NCBI GenBank assembly: GCA_965153455.1 | Contig: OZ234499.1 | Location: 14,814,271 to 14,878,270, forward strand | Source: Sphagnum compactum | Taxonomy: Eukaryota > Bryophyta > Sphagnopsida > Sphagnales | Direction: 5' to 3' | DNA length: 64,000 nucleotides | Shown here: positions 22,871 through 35,859 of the stretch, piece by piece | Numbering within the stretch: the stretch's first letter is position 1 | Layout: each line of letters begins with the position of its first letter | Notes under the pieces: generated by a model | Told to the model about the DNA's origin: nothing | Database searches by the model: none | Seen by the model: only the letters and a program-made list of their open reading frames with translations | Translations under genes and position numbers: made by a program

Positions 22871-25316
22871 AATTAAATATGTGTGGACTTCAATTTGAGA
22901 TCCATTTCCCCCAATCAACTACCACATCATACACAATAAAGGTATGGAGTATAGTAGTTGAATTAATTATATATATATCTACAAGTTTACAAGCATTGTA
23001 ATGCCTTTACAAATTAAAGCTTCCCATCTTAAGTTAAATTGGTGTTGAAGATCATGAATGCACATGGTCTTCAAAAAACATGATCTTAGGTGGACTTGAT
23101 ATTCAAGTTGAAACAAGCTTTTCAAAACAACTCTACCTTTGCATGCACCATGTGGTCATCTGCATTTTAATAGTTCCAATCATTGTTGCAAATTTAACAA
23201 AACTTTCTGTTCATCTTCATTTCTACCTTTCAATAGCTAAAAAATTTGATGTTGAATTATAACTTCATGACAAAAGGCATCAAGACCTTATCCAATGTAA
23301 TCTTTTGGCCATATAACCAAAGTTTTTAGCCACATAAGATTACATTAACCCCTACAAATGATAGAAGATTACATTGGACAACGAATTTTATATCTAGTGT
23401 TGTAATAAATGGTTGTCAAATGCTTACCTCTAAGAAAGATCACACTTGCTTCATAAAACTTTGATAGCCATAGATGGTTACCATTCAAAATGGGTTCACT
23501 TGCAATAGACCACAAAATTCCAAAATGTCATCATGAATGACAATTTTTATCTCTAGTCTATACAAACTAAACTGTGAACCTACATCAACTTGTAGAACTA
23601 AAAATATTAACAATTATACCAAGCTACCCCACAACTTAAACAACATCCAAGGTAAAGAAAGGGAAAGAAAAATGGAGTTTGGTAATATGGAAAATAATTG
23701 TAGAATGTAATTACCTTTGGGATGAGGATTTTACTTTGCTTTCATTTGAGTCTTTACCATTGCAAATCTAATGGTTGTGGTTGTAGAAACGCTCTAAGCA
23801 ACAAGTGTCTTTTTAGCCTTCTTCGCTAGAGATTCTGCAATCTTTGAGCATCATGGCTCATAGACCTAAAATTTTGGCCTTTGTTAGGTCCACATGTAGC
23901 AGTCACATTTTTTGCCTCAAGATTACCAGACAATGACTATGCTATGCCATCTTCCACATTGCTATATGATGGCACTAGTGCATCCTCAGCATGCATGTCC
24001 AAAAGTTTTTTGATCCCGCCTCTTTTATGTGGCTAAGATGGAGATGCAACTAGTTTAGATTCTTGGGGCTATTTCCTTCATTGACCAATCTTGAATTTGG
24101 GCTTTATTACCTATTGGTGATGTAATCTCTTGGGGGTTACATACAACATGGGCTTCCTTTGAGACAACATAATGTTCCCAATTAATGGAATCATTGTGCG
24201 AATTGATCCAAATGGTTTAGCTGGTTTCTAAGTTGAGTTGCAAAAAATGTGATGGAGGTGCAAAATAAATACGCAAAAACAATAATTTGGGATTTAAACT
24301 ATGGAATATTCAAATGAAATTTGAATGGACTTTTTGCACCCTACCTTGTAATTGATGAATATTGTAACAACTATGCAGGGATTTTGGGTGGACTGTAATC
24401 CAATATGAAAGGGACCATGGAGCACATTTGGATGATTCTATGGACTTTAAAACCATTAAATGGAATATGAACTTACAGAGGATAGTTATGCATTCTGCCA
24501 TAGTGATTTAATTACATACTCTAAGGACTAGCAAGGGACTACATATCACACATGGACTAAAGGAATGTGAAAGATATCATGGGAAAAAGTGACATGTTCT
24601 ATTTGCGTGGACTAAAGTTCTTTGGAACTTGTCTATATGGACATTCAAGACTCATGAATTATATGTATTCTGCCATAGTGACTCAAGTGCATACTCAAGG
24701 ACTAGTAGGGACCACATGGACAGAAGGATTGACAAGGGACTATTCAATGGACATTAAGGACTATGAAGGGATCATGTGACACAATTGTGAGACTATATGG
24801 ATTGTAGTTCCTATAAAATGGAATATATGGACTTAAACATGACTTTACATGTGTTTGTGAGGATATCCAATGACTAAGTAGGAAATACACGTGGACTTAA
24901 AAATGTAAAAGGGATAACATGAAACATATTTCAAAGTTTATGGACTAAAGACCCATACAATATGGAATTTGAAGACTTCAAGGTCATTGCTTTCATTTAC
25001 AACATTGTAGCTTGTTTATAATCTAGTGACTTAGTTGACTTTTTAGGACAATAGTGCTAACTATGCATGGACTGAAAAAAATTAGAAAGGGATCATTGCA
25101 ACTTCAAGTGGAGTACATGGCAGACAAATTGCATGATTTTTCAAACACAATTTTACATCCACACTCAACATTCATAAGCAATAGACTAGTCATTGAAGAC
25201 CACATGGATTATAAAATTACAAAAACATCATACGGGAGTGTTACAGAATTATGGGTTTTGACATTAAAAATCTTAAAACATTTTGGGACTATTATGAAGT
25301 TCAAACAAAGCATTGA
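22871..25316. other. No gene seen; TGGACT-rich part at 24300-25210
   Basis: No ORF has family character. Between about 24300 and 25210 the word TGGACT or TGGACA appears more than ten times at loose intervals of 40-110 bases, often followed by TAAAG, suggesting a decayed tandem array. Confidence 0.4.
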
Positions 25317-26268
25317 AGAGAAATTTATGAATAAATTTTCAATTTTTTTATTTAGACAAATTATCAATAAGATATGACTCGCTAAATTTGAAGTTTTTTG
25401 TAAGTTTAAATGAAGTATGGTTTAAATATAATAAACATTAAAATATTTACATAACAAGTGGGGTGGTTTAATGATAAAGGAGTTGAACACCATCCTTGAA
25501 ATCCAAGAATTAAACTTGACAAATGACATGTGTTATAATCAACATTGAAATATTGACCAAATATTCTGTACCTATCTAAATTACTTAGGTTTTTAACCTA
25601 ACTTAGATGGTGACACATGTCAACAATTAATTAAATAAAAAATAATGAGATAAAAAATAATTGAAATGAAATATATATTACTAATTGTATTGTATAATAA
25701 ATTATATAAATTAAAAAATATTGATTCCAAAGTTTTAGATCTAATTTATAATAATAATAATTTCAAAATGATTAAATTATCATAAATGACTTCACATTTG
25801 TCTTTTAAAACTAATGGATAATATTTGTCACATTATATCTTAAATGACTATTGTTCTAAACAACTCGTTCATAAAAAATTTAAGATTATTATTCATTTTT
25901 ATTTTTTCTGATTAAAATATTATTCATAAACTCAATCGTATATTTGAAGATTTCTACTAGTGTAATTGAAAATCCCAAGTTTCATGGACAGAGGAAACAC
26001 ATTGACATTCAAATCCATTTCAGCAATGAAAATATAGTTTCTCCAATCTTTGGCATGATTGGAGACATCCTCACCAAGAGATTGTCTAAAGATAAACACT
26101 AACATTGGGTAAAGTTAATGAGGCTAAGGACTATCTAATAAGAGGGGGTGTTCAGATTTTATATTACATAATTTATACATTCATTACTTTGATCCAGAAC
26201 GTTGTGGCGCTTTTGCCTTCTCAAGTCTCTGGGCTCCTTTTAAGATTCTTGTAGTCAAATTATTACAG

Positions 26269-26515
26269 ATTCAACGATGTAAGAGTTTGGTTCTTCTCTT
26301 TCACTCAAAGTTGTTTTCTCAATCTTGTCTTGGCTTTACTCCACCCCAACAATATTTTTGACACTGCAATGAATTTACTCGGTGTTGTCCAGCCAGAGAC
26401 ATCCAGTTGGGCGCAAAACTTGCTATATCAAAACTGAACTCATATACTGCACAAATCGCCCAAAAAGGATGTACCTTCAGAATTTTACCAAGCTGGACCC
26501 AAGGACTTTAGCTAA
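26269..26515 (+). pseudogene. Copy B of the putative terminal exon, with stop
   Basis: Collinear with 1833-2079. The acceptor-like TTATTACAG and most of the frame are kept, but TGA at 26435-26437 replaces the TTA leucine codon, removing the last 26 codons. Confidence 0.45.
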
Positions 26516-27303
26516 ATATAAATGAAGTTTTTCAGTACATATGTCTATCGAATTGTACTAGATGTCATGGATTTACCATTCAGCATGTAGCACCCAGGAA
26601 TTCTTGTAATTCATACATCCATACACGTCGGAACTCGGCACTCACGCCACAACACCTGAGCTAGACTTTCGCAAGTATAATTCTGTGGATCTTTGTCAGA
26701 ACCAAACATAAGCATGAGCACGCAGATTTAATGGAGCAATCAGACTTTGGAGTTCCAGGCTCGATTTTAGAGATTCGAAGCAGTCACACATTTTGTTTGG
26801 GTGAAATTAAATCGCAACTATTAGATGGTGATCGAATGATCAAATTTACAAAAGGAAGCTTTTCAGCTTGACCATCCTGGCCATCTCGATCCATGTCATA
26901 TCGTAGAGTACGACGACCAACCGACAGTTCCTTAATGACCAAAATCAGGATGAATTAAAATAGAATTTTCCTTGATACTAGCGAATTAGCTGCCAAACTA
27001 AGCTGGGTGCTCTAAAATCAGAAATAAACCATGCACACGCACACAGCTAAAAGCCAAGACAGCAAGCAGACAACGTGCTGTTCTAGTACTGTAAATTCCA
27101 TATGCACAAATAATCAAATAAATAAAGTATGTTCGGAACGAAATCATGTGGCGGTTTTCATACAGTGTGTCCACTTATGTCTGCAATCTGAAGTCTGAAG
27201 TCACGACAACGAAAGTCGTTCGGAGATGATTTCTTCTTCCGGAATCCCGGAATTCGAACCCTCTGAGGACTACCGCTGCCGATCTTGCCTGCATCGATCA
27301 AGC

Positions 27304-27670
27304 TTATCGTCCTGGTTGGCACACGGGGCAGGGAATTGTTTTGCAATCATGTTTCCACGTGGGTGAGGGTTCTGTGAAATCGATCACGGGGAGGATCCCA
27401 GACGGATAGCCATCTGCGAATCCCAAGGACCGATCACCTTTGACGTAGCGGCTGCCCTCTTGTAGGCTGCGACACTCTTCAGGCATACGAAGAGCAGGGG
27501 CAAATGAGGATGCAGAAGCGTTGGATTGCGCCCCATATAACGACTCGATAACTCGGTCGTCCTGCTTTCGATCCGCAATATTTGCATTCAGAATAAGGAG
27601 TTCCTTGGCAGTTGTGGGGCTTTTCTGGATAAGTAATCATCATCTTCCTTGGAGCGCTCAGGATCGCTAT
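27304..27670 (-). pseudogene. Copy B of the CxxC ORF, start lost and frameshifted
   Basis: Counterpart of 2868-3233. ATG is changed to ATA, and GTTATATGG replaces GTTCATGG, adding a base. The C-terminal half, including C-P-V-C, remains open. Confidence 0.45.
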
Positions 27671-27858
27671 TGTTATCTGAAGATTCCCCTCTGAGAGAGA
27701 GACCTTTCACAAGAAAATGAAAATAACTGGAAACTTATGGGGATGGTTCAGGAAGTTTTTCCAGCTATTTGTGATGAAACAGTGACTTCAACAGACAGGC
27801 CTTTTCTACTTTACTGGTAGGACAAGGGATCCGTATGTGAAACTCTTCAACCAGTTAG

Positions 27859-28014
27859 CTACAGGTAGATCTCTCGGCTCTTCCGGGACTTAGAACAAGA
27901 CAGGAAAGCTTGGAATTTCTGACCAGCTGTATAAATTGACGTTCGGACTCTATCCCTTGCCCTGTGAACTAAGGATCTAACAAACTTTCGGGAATGAGAG
28001 AGCGCAGGCTGCAT
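27859..28014 (-). CDS. Copy B of the small basic ORF
   Basis: ATG at 28014 and TAG at 27859, 51 codons, same length as the copy A ORF with three amino-acid changes and one silent change seen. The TATATAAG box is at 28105-28112. Coding status is unproven. Confidence 0.33.
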   Translation of the reverse strand: MQPALSHSRKFVRSLVHRARDRVRTSIYTAGQKFQAFLSCSKSRKSREIYL

Positions 28015-28104
28015 GTACAAAAGAGGCTAGAGATGTGGACTGTGAAGCGTAAGAGTCGATGAAAGCTGTCGAGTAACTTGTGAAGAGACTGGTCTCCAGA
28101 ACGA

Positions 28105-28112
28105 CTTATATA
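28105..28112 (-). promoter_or_regulatory. TATA box, copy B
   Basis: TATATAAG on the minus strand, identical to 3668-3675 and at the same distance from the small ORF. Confidence 0.38.
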
Positions 28113-28188
28113 GATCTAAGTAGGAGGCGAGAGCAGCATCCCTGCAACCACGATAATTCACTCCTGAACCAATATTGAAATTGCTAGT

Positions 28189-28457
28189 TAGCAGCTGTTG
28201 TTGACAAGTAATTTCTTCACTCACGCATTCGTGCCACCAGAGAGCAGCACGCGATATTACTCAACCAAGAAACTACAAAGGTGCAGCAATCTCCGGTCGC
28301 GTCTAGTTCGTCGAAGTCCTTGGAGGAGCAGCTGTTGTGGACCAAAAGTAACTTCCTCACTCATACATTCGTGCCACCAGAGAGCAGCTCGCGATCTTAT
28401 TCAACCAAGAAACTGCAACTTAGGTGCAGCAATCTCCGGCCGAGTCCAGTTCGTCTT
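28189..28457. repeat. Two-unit tandem repeat, copy B
   Basis: Collinear with 3755-4023, with a few base differences including loss of three bases near the left edge. Confidence 0.75.
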
Positions 28458-29632
28458 GATAATTTCTCTACCAGTAATTATGCCTATGTTTTTGTCTGCT
28501 TTCAACTTAATCTATCGAGTTCAACCTTAACTTCAAACCTTCTGATGAAGAAGCCAAGCAGCTGGTTCTCGTAATAACCAATTGAATGCTCACAATCGAA
28601 ACAGAAGAGTCCTGATTAGACTGGTAATTAGGCATAAATTATTATCCATCCCAGTCGGTCTGAATGCCTAATAACTTTTGCCTGGGAAACACTGAAGAAA
28701 GAACGCTCTCCGATTGCTTAAATTCCCCCGCAATAGTGAGTCTAGACTCTACAGCTGACGTTAACTCATTTTATATCCGATAAATGTTTCATCGTTACAT
28801 ATAATTTTAGTGTATTTAGGGGCCTTTTCTTTTTTCAATTAGGTGATGTTGCTCAAGATCATCCATAACAATATTCAGCCAAATTTGGCTATATTCAAAA
28901 TATGAAAGTAGAAAATCTTAAGCACACTTTCATGTTGTAAACAGTTGTGGCGATTTTTGGTGGATTTTAAGAATTTTTTTCGTTTACTTTTCACTAAATG
29001 TTTTTAAAAAAAAAGGGAATTTGACAGAATATTCCTTTTAAAAATACTTTTCGCCAAATGGGGAAAATTAACCCAAGAAAATCACTGAATGGGGAGAGCC
29101 TCGTTCAGTCAATAAGAAACTTGAGGTCACGAAATACTCTCGACTCCGAAACAGCGAAGAATTAACGCCCTTAAGTGCCTGTAAGAAATTGAGTCGCAAA
29201 TTCAAGGAGCTAGGTCGACGGCTGGCGGCAATTACACTACATATCGTGTAACTACCTCTAAACTTAGGAAACCTTGGCGTTTTTGTCCGTGTACAGACCA
29301 CAGACTACCCATGGTTCCCTGTTGGTAACACGGTGTACTAGGGGTCGATTTTCAACCCACTGGGAAAGTGCCACGTTCGCGCCAACCAGGCAAGTAAGGG
29401 GGGATAACCAGTTCTGCAACGCCTCACTAACATCCATGAATGACACTCCCCATTTCCCCCTTTGTTTCCATCTTCATATAATAATACATGAATTTATTTG
29501 GTGCGTAGAGGTACTAATCCTTTGTCAACAATTTTCCTAGATGAGAGGAATCACTAAGTTATTTCATTCTTTGGTACAACGTTCCCATAGTTCTGGTTTC
29601 ATAGTCCCCAACCATCTTATTGGGTTGGCTGT

Positions 29633-32240
29633 TGATATGGACAAAGTGGCCTTCACATCTTTTCAATAAATACAAGTTAATATTTGAATCAATGGATAAA
29701 TTTGCAAAGGCAAGGATTCAAGACAAAGACTTACTAACGTGTTTCGAGGTTATTAAGGGAACTTTAGGGTAAATTTTATGGTCCATGTGTAGAGTGTTAA
29801 CACATATTTAATTAATTATGGACTTTGAAAAAGTCTGAAAATAAAAACAATGAATTTTGAGAGATTAAAGATAAATAGAATAACATCTTCAACTTGGTGG
29901 GCACCAAACAAAGTGTTGAAATGACAAATTTGCATAAGAAATGTTTTTCACCATGAGAACAATTAACATTCATGACAATAGATAAACCTAATGGCCACCA
30001 GAATTTCAAAACTAGAAGACCATTAAAAAAAAGGTGTAGAACTAACATTGCATAACATCATCAAGTAAACAATTTAGTGGCAAAATCAAAAAACACAATT
30101 TGAAAAATCTACTAAATTTTATGTCATTGAATTTTGTAGGGTATCAACAAAAGAATTTACAATACCTAAAGTTATTGTATCTCATAAACCGTTGGTGGAC
30201 CATCGAATAGAAAAGCTTGTAGGGCACTGAAATATTGAAAAGAGTTATTTATTAGAAAATAAAATCATTTGGTGGCCACCAATGGGTATAATAATCCTAG
30301 CTAGAAACATACTAAGACATATACATTCAACATGTAACCTTGAATAGGAAAATTTTGCTTATTATGAAATATGAAATATGAATTTTACCCATTGGAACCA
30401 ACAACCAAAGTAAACCTCAAAAGTGCACAAAAAAGAATGAATATCAATTTATTGATTTCATATAAATACATTGAATGTTAAAAACTATCTTGCCATCCAT
30501 ATAGGAATTCAGAATATGAACTACTAAAATTGAAATTCCATTCTACAACCAAAAATTGAAAAATCATCTAACCTTTGAGACCAAGAATCAAATATGCAAC
30601 TGCATCCTTTGCCTCTTTAAAAAGAAAACCCGATCAACAGCATGATTTTCTACCAATTATAATTGCAAATGCCTCACGCGGTCTGTAAACAAAGACCAAA
30701 ATCCATTGCAAATAGAAATGAATAAACAAATAATTAAACAAATGTGAAATGAAAGACATGGAAAACATAACTGAAACAAGGATGGGTTCAAGGTTTATTG
30801 GCTCATCCCAAATGGCTATTAGATTTTCATGCTTATTGTGATCTCCAATAATCCTAGTGCACTCCTTTATATAGTTTGGATTCATGGAATGGAAACCAAA
30901 CAATATGGGATAAAAGTTTTAGTTGTAACCTAGGGAAAACACACCTATCACCAAACACTTAACGATATTGGATCATTATAATTTTCTTGTCCATGGTCTG
31001 TTCCTTTTGAAACTTAAAACAATTTTGTAATCCTCCATTTGGCATATCCAAATCTGTAAAAAACGCTACAATCTAATGGAAAATGAGCGAGATATGCCCT
31101 TTCAAGTGAAGGGGGTTGTGCTTTAAATTTTTTCATAAGTGTTCAGTATGATTTTGAAGCTTCAGCTCTTCAACTATTATTTTTTTGACTTTTCACTTCA
31201 AACAAGTTTTATAGATTTTGAGATAGCGCATTTGTAGCCTTTTTAAATCGTTCAATATGAATGAGAAATGAGCAAGGTATAGTTGTTAGAAGTAAAGGGG
31301 GTCTAGAGACAAAATTTGAAACAAAATATCACTCTTTCTCTTCCTACGTTCTCTACTTTGTTCCTTTGCTTTTGAGGTTCAAAGAACATTTCTAGCTCTT
31401 TGTTTTACATTTCCAATGTCATAAAAAACGTTCAATTTGCTGTTGAAATGAGGGAAAACTTGAAAGCGTTCGGTGATAGAATACCATTTGCTGTGTACCC
31501 TAGTTGTAACCCAGTTACAACTTAATTGCAACTCAAATAGTTGTAATCTAGTTATACAAGCTAGTCTAAGGTTAGTTAGGCCTGGACTTAAACTAATAAT
31601 CTACCTAGCCAAGGTCTAACTACTTACCTTAATTATTTATAGTAATTATTCATCAACTATTTTTAACTATATAATTGTATATATTAAACAATTAAACATA
31701 TTATCATCATTTATTAAATAATATGGTGATTAGTTATTTTTTTTGAAAAATCAGCAATTTAATTAATTAATTATCATTGAATTGTTTTTAAATTCAAAAT
31801 TCATTATAAATTTTTATTAACATTTCATAAAACTAAGAAAAAACTTAAATATAAATTTTCAATAATAGATTTTATATGATATTTTAATTACAATAATCAT
31901 TATAATGTTGTGATAATTAATAATTGACTACAATTACAACAATAACATTAATAATAATATTGTAGCTAGTAATTAGGTTAGTTATATTTTATTCATATTT
32001 TTATCTAACTTGTTGGAACTATTAAATGACTTTTATAATAAATATTAAATAGGAAAAAATATTTTATAGTATCATAGTGTTAAATAAAAATAATTTCTGA
32101 AATTATATGATAATTTATTAAATACATTTACTAATTATTCTTTAGATTATTATTATTTAATCATAAATAGATAAATAAATAAATAATTTTAATATATGAA
32201 AAAATTATTGGGACTAATAGCAAAAATAGAATAAAATCAA
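29633..32240. other. No gene; palindrome motifs and short repeats
   Basis: AT-rich sequence without coding character. A perfect TTGGTGGCCACCAA palindrome lies at 30269-30282 and related cores near 29892 and 29992. Between 31060 and 31470 three loosely similar blocks carry a CGTT-type word followed by GAAATGAG. From 31490 a GTTGTAAC/AATTGCAACT-rich stretch resembles the subterminal sequence of the elements ending at 34687 and 37126. Confidence 0.4.
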
Positions 32241-33190
32241 TATTCTAAAAAATATTAATTATGTATCATTACATGATATGTTGTAAACTAAAATTGAATC
32301 TACATGGAAATAATAATTTACACATGTATTGAACATAATTTTTTTTAAAACCTAAATATCCTTACTTGATATGTTGTAAACTAAAATTGAATTTACATAG
32401 AAATTATAAATTATGCATGTATTGAACATACACATTATTAAATTGACTTATATTTCAGAATTTCTTTAAATTTTATTTTCAAATTAAAGTGTAATATTTA
32501 CATGCACAAAAAAATTCATCATACATGTAATCATTCATGGATACAAAAACATTTATATGTACCTTAATAATTAATGAATCTTTATTGCAATTTTAAAAAT
32601 TATATTAAGACATCATACGTATAAAAATGAATAAACATTAAAGTTCCAAAGAAATTATGAATTATGTATCATTACTCGATTTGTTGTAAATTAACATTTG
32701 ATTTACAAAGAACTAATAAATTACATATACTAAACTTACATTATTACAAACTCATATTTCAAAATTTCCGTAAATTTTATTTTGAAATTAAATTTTAATA
32801 TTTATATGCACAATAAAAAATTGCATCATACATAAGCATTCATTTCCACAAATGAAATTTACATGTAGTTTAATGTTTAATGAATTTTTATTGCAATTTA
32901 AAAGAAAGTATTGAGATATCATGTCTATAAAGATTAATAAACATTAAAGTTCCACAAAAAATATTAATTATATATCATTATTTGATATGTTGTAAACTAG
33001 TATCCAATTTACATATAAATAATAATTAGGTGTATTGAACATGCACATTATTACAAATTTATATTTCAGAATTTCCTTAAATTTCCTTCAATCAAATTTT
33101 ATTATTTGTGTGCACAAAAAATATCTGCATCGTACATAACCATTCATTTTATACAAAGATAATTTACACATAATTTAATCTATTAATGAA
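32240..33190. repeat. AT-rich tandem repeat, about 310 bp per unit
   Basis: The word GATATGTTGTAAACTA or a close variant occurs at about 32275, 32366, 32677 and 32986. It is followed in the same order by TTACATTATTACAAA-like, TTTATATGCACAA and CATTAAAGTTCCA words. Spacing of the last three is near 310 bases. A further partial unit lies at about 34060-34250. Confidence 0.65.
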
Positions 33191-34045
33191 GGTAGATAAT
33201 TTATTTTGTTTTATTTTATTATGTTGAAATTTCCTGAACCAAATTACTTCATATAATGCTATTGATATCTTTGAAAACCTAACAATGAATAGGGGTGCAC
33301 TGACTTAGGTTGAAATGTTTTGGAGCTACAATGCAAAGGTTATTGATTACTGAACCATTTTCTTAAAAAACATTAATAAAATCATAAATAGAAATTTTAC
33401 GCAAATCCAAAGGTGTACTTGGTGTTATTGGAAAATAATCGCTAATCTCGATTTAATGAAATTTATTTCATAATTTTCATATTTAAGGTGTGGAAGATAT
33501 TGAATTTTGAATGAATTTTGTTGTTGAAAATTCAAACAAATTACAACAAATTGGTTTTAGAAGGGAAAATGAGTTGAGTGTGTTCACTTTGGGGCCAACA
33601 AGACATGTTACCTTATTTATCCATGAAGGAAGGTAGTTTGTTTTGTTTTGTCATAATGATATCTCGCAAACCACGGTGTCTTAGGTTATGCTATGGAACT
33701 TGTCATCAAAAAGTTTTCAATGAATAGGGGTGCAACGACTTGGTTTAGAATGTTTGGAGTTACAGTGTGGAATCTATTGATTATTGAACCATTTTTTCAT
33801 TGAATTTTCTGAAAAACCAAGATTGAAAACTATATTGAAACTTGGGGGCGTTCTTGGTATTGTTGGAAAGCCCTCACCAAGTTCAATTTAATAAAGTTGA
33901 TTTCGTAATTTTGAGACCTAAAATGTGAACAATATTATTGAATTTTGTGAGTACGTATTGTTGTTGGAAATTCAAACAAATTGCAAAAAGGAGTTTGGAA
34001 GGAAAATTCAATTGAATGCATTCAAACTTGGGCCAATGACATAGC
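33190..34045. repeat. Tandem duplication, about 436 bp per unit
   Basis: AATGAATAGGGGTGCA occurs at about 33284 and 33720. Both are followed in order by TATTGATTAYTGAACCATTTT, a TTGGTATTGTTGGAAA-like block and GTTGTTG-AAATTCAAACAAATT. Two units, diverged, without an ORF. Confidence 0.65.
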
Positions 34046-34674
34046 GTACATTAATGTTTAATGAGTTTGAACATAAACATTAGTACTAACATATCTTTAA
34101 AATTTTCTTAAACTTTATTTTGAAATTAAAGTTTAATATTTATATGCACAAAAAAAACCATTCATTTATACAAATAAAATTTACATGTAATTTAATGTTA
34201 TCATAATTTTAAATTAATATTATAATATTATATGTATAAAATTAAAGTTGCCTATTAGTTGTTAAACCTAGTTGAAAGAGATAATTGCAAACAAGACTGT
34301 ATTTCATCCATCCTTTGATACATTTTATCATCAATACATTTTATCATTCAAAATAGTTGAACACTAGTCAATGTCTTGACTATGTGCCAACAAAGAACCT
34401 TAGATGCCAAGAATATTTCAAAAATGACCCCTTAGTTGAAACATGCTTCACATTGTTTACCAACATAGTTGGAAGTTCAACTTGGAGACATTGTTGATGC
34501 CAGGAATATTCGGCAAATGACCACACAATTGAAAAATGCTTTCAACTATACCAATATAGTAAATGAATCAACTTAATTGGTAATTTTCATAATTCTATTT
34601 AAAAATTAAAAAAATCCAGTTGAAACATAGTTGCAAATGTCATGTAGTTGAAAACTTTTGGTTAAAAAAGGGGG

Positions 34675-34687
34675 GTTTTCTACTAGT
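34675..34687 (-). mobile_element. CACTA-type terminus
   Basis: TTTTCTACTAGTG, the reverse complement of CACTAGTAGAAAA, a typical CACTA-superfamily end. The element would lie to the left. The matching left terminus was not found, so it may be truncated or diverged. Confidence 0.4.
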
Positions 34688-34749
34688 GATGTCTCCATAT
34701 TGTGATTTGTCATCCATAATTTGTGCAATGTTTATTAGTCTTCCCTGTA

Positions 34750-35411
34750 TTATTTTGTGTTTTTGCTAGTACTGCCTGTTTGATACTCTGTGGTAATGTT
34801 GACCACTTCTAACACTACATTCCTTGCTTCTATAATATTGATACCTTCTTCACATAACATTGGTGCCTCCTTATGCTGTTGTAATGTTGACCGCTTCATC
34901 CCTATAGTCGCAATTTTGGGGTATGATTGTAAACCCACTCTAAACACAATAGTAAGAAAATTGTTTGTGGTTGGTACTTGTAAACCATGAGCTAGCTTCT
35001 GAATCTGCTCATAGTAAACCTCCACCCTCTTAGTCTCCTCTTGCTTCATGTTCTTCAGCTCCATGTATATTTGCTCGTCATTCTCAATCTTCTGATGACG
35101 TTTGCAAAATGCATGCGTAAGCTCTGAAAAAATACAGTTAAGAAATTCTAACATGTAATTATGGCACTAGTTTGATGTCATATCTCTTAACGTATAACTA
35201 AACACATCGATGATATATACTCTTCAAAAGTCTTTGTATTTGTTTTTACTACAGAATTGAACACTTTAACATGAGCATCTAGATCAACATCTTTTCTGAA
35301 ATCAGGATACTTAAAAGCTACCCTATTTGGCCTAACATAATGGCCATCCCTATGATCAAGAATTGGTGTAGTTAAAGTAATTGGTTCTTGGTATCCTCCT
35401 CTTGGATGCAC
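34750..35411 (-). pseudogene. Decayed Ty3/gypsy gag fragment
   Basis: Two overlapping-family pieces: 35411-35187 (R-P-N-R-V-A-F-K-Y-P-D-F, D-L-D-A-H-V-K-V-F-N) and 35154-34750 (H-A-F-C-K-R-H-Q-K-I, V-E-V-Y-Y-E-Q-I-Q-K-L-A). Together they follow the retrotransposon gag pattern of a conserved A-F-C-K-R-F-like motif then a V-E-x-Y-Y-E-R helix. The pieces are in different frames. There is no CCHC knuckle or pol beside them and no LTR was recognised. Confidence 0.65.
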
Positions 35412-35859
35412 GACATTTGCACTTTTCTACCCTCTAGCAGCCATTGAACTCATCAATGGTCGTTTTGCAGTCCTGTTCACATGAGTAATCATTATAAGAT
35501 TAGTAAACACCGTTTGAGGTATGCCAACAACTCTAGTAATAGTTGTTGGTAGTGCTAAACTTTAACTCAAATTCCTTATTGCCAAGACTCCACCTGATCC
35601 ACTACCCAATTTTGCTGCAAATTTGCATTCCAACTAGATGTGTGTTTTCTAAAAGAGGAAAAAAATTTCCGGAATACATCACATGAGGGGAGGGCAAAGT
35701 TTTCAAGTCCACGTTTGTTTCACAGCTTTCCCCCTCTCCTAAAGCACCTGGGAAAGTGCAGAGTTCTCACTCAGCATATTTCTACCAATTTTCCCCTTTT
35801 TAAAGTACTCACAGAAATTTCCTAACTTAATATCTGTGAATATTACTCCTAAACATGAG

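Larger units (their letters stand above)
25317..29632. repeat. Segmental duplication, copy B
   Basis: Direct repeat of 850-5196, offset by about 24.45 kb and collinear from AATTTATGAATAAATTTTC to CCCAACCATCT. Relative to copy A it has a stop inside the putative exon (TGA at 26435-26437), loss of the ATG of the CxxC ORF (ATA at 27668-27670) and a one-base insertion near 27537. The TATA box and small basic ORF remain. Copy A carries none of these lesions, so B looks like the decayed partner if the frames are real. Confidence 0.92.
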
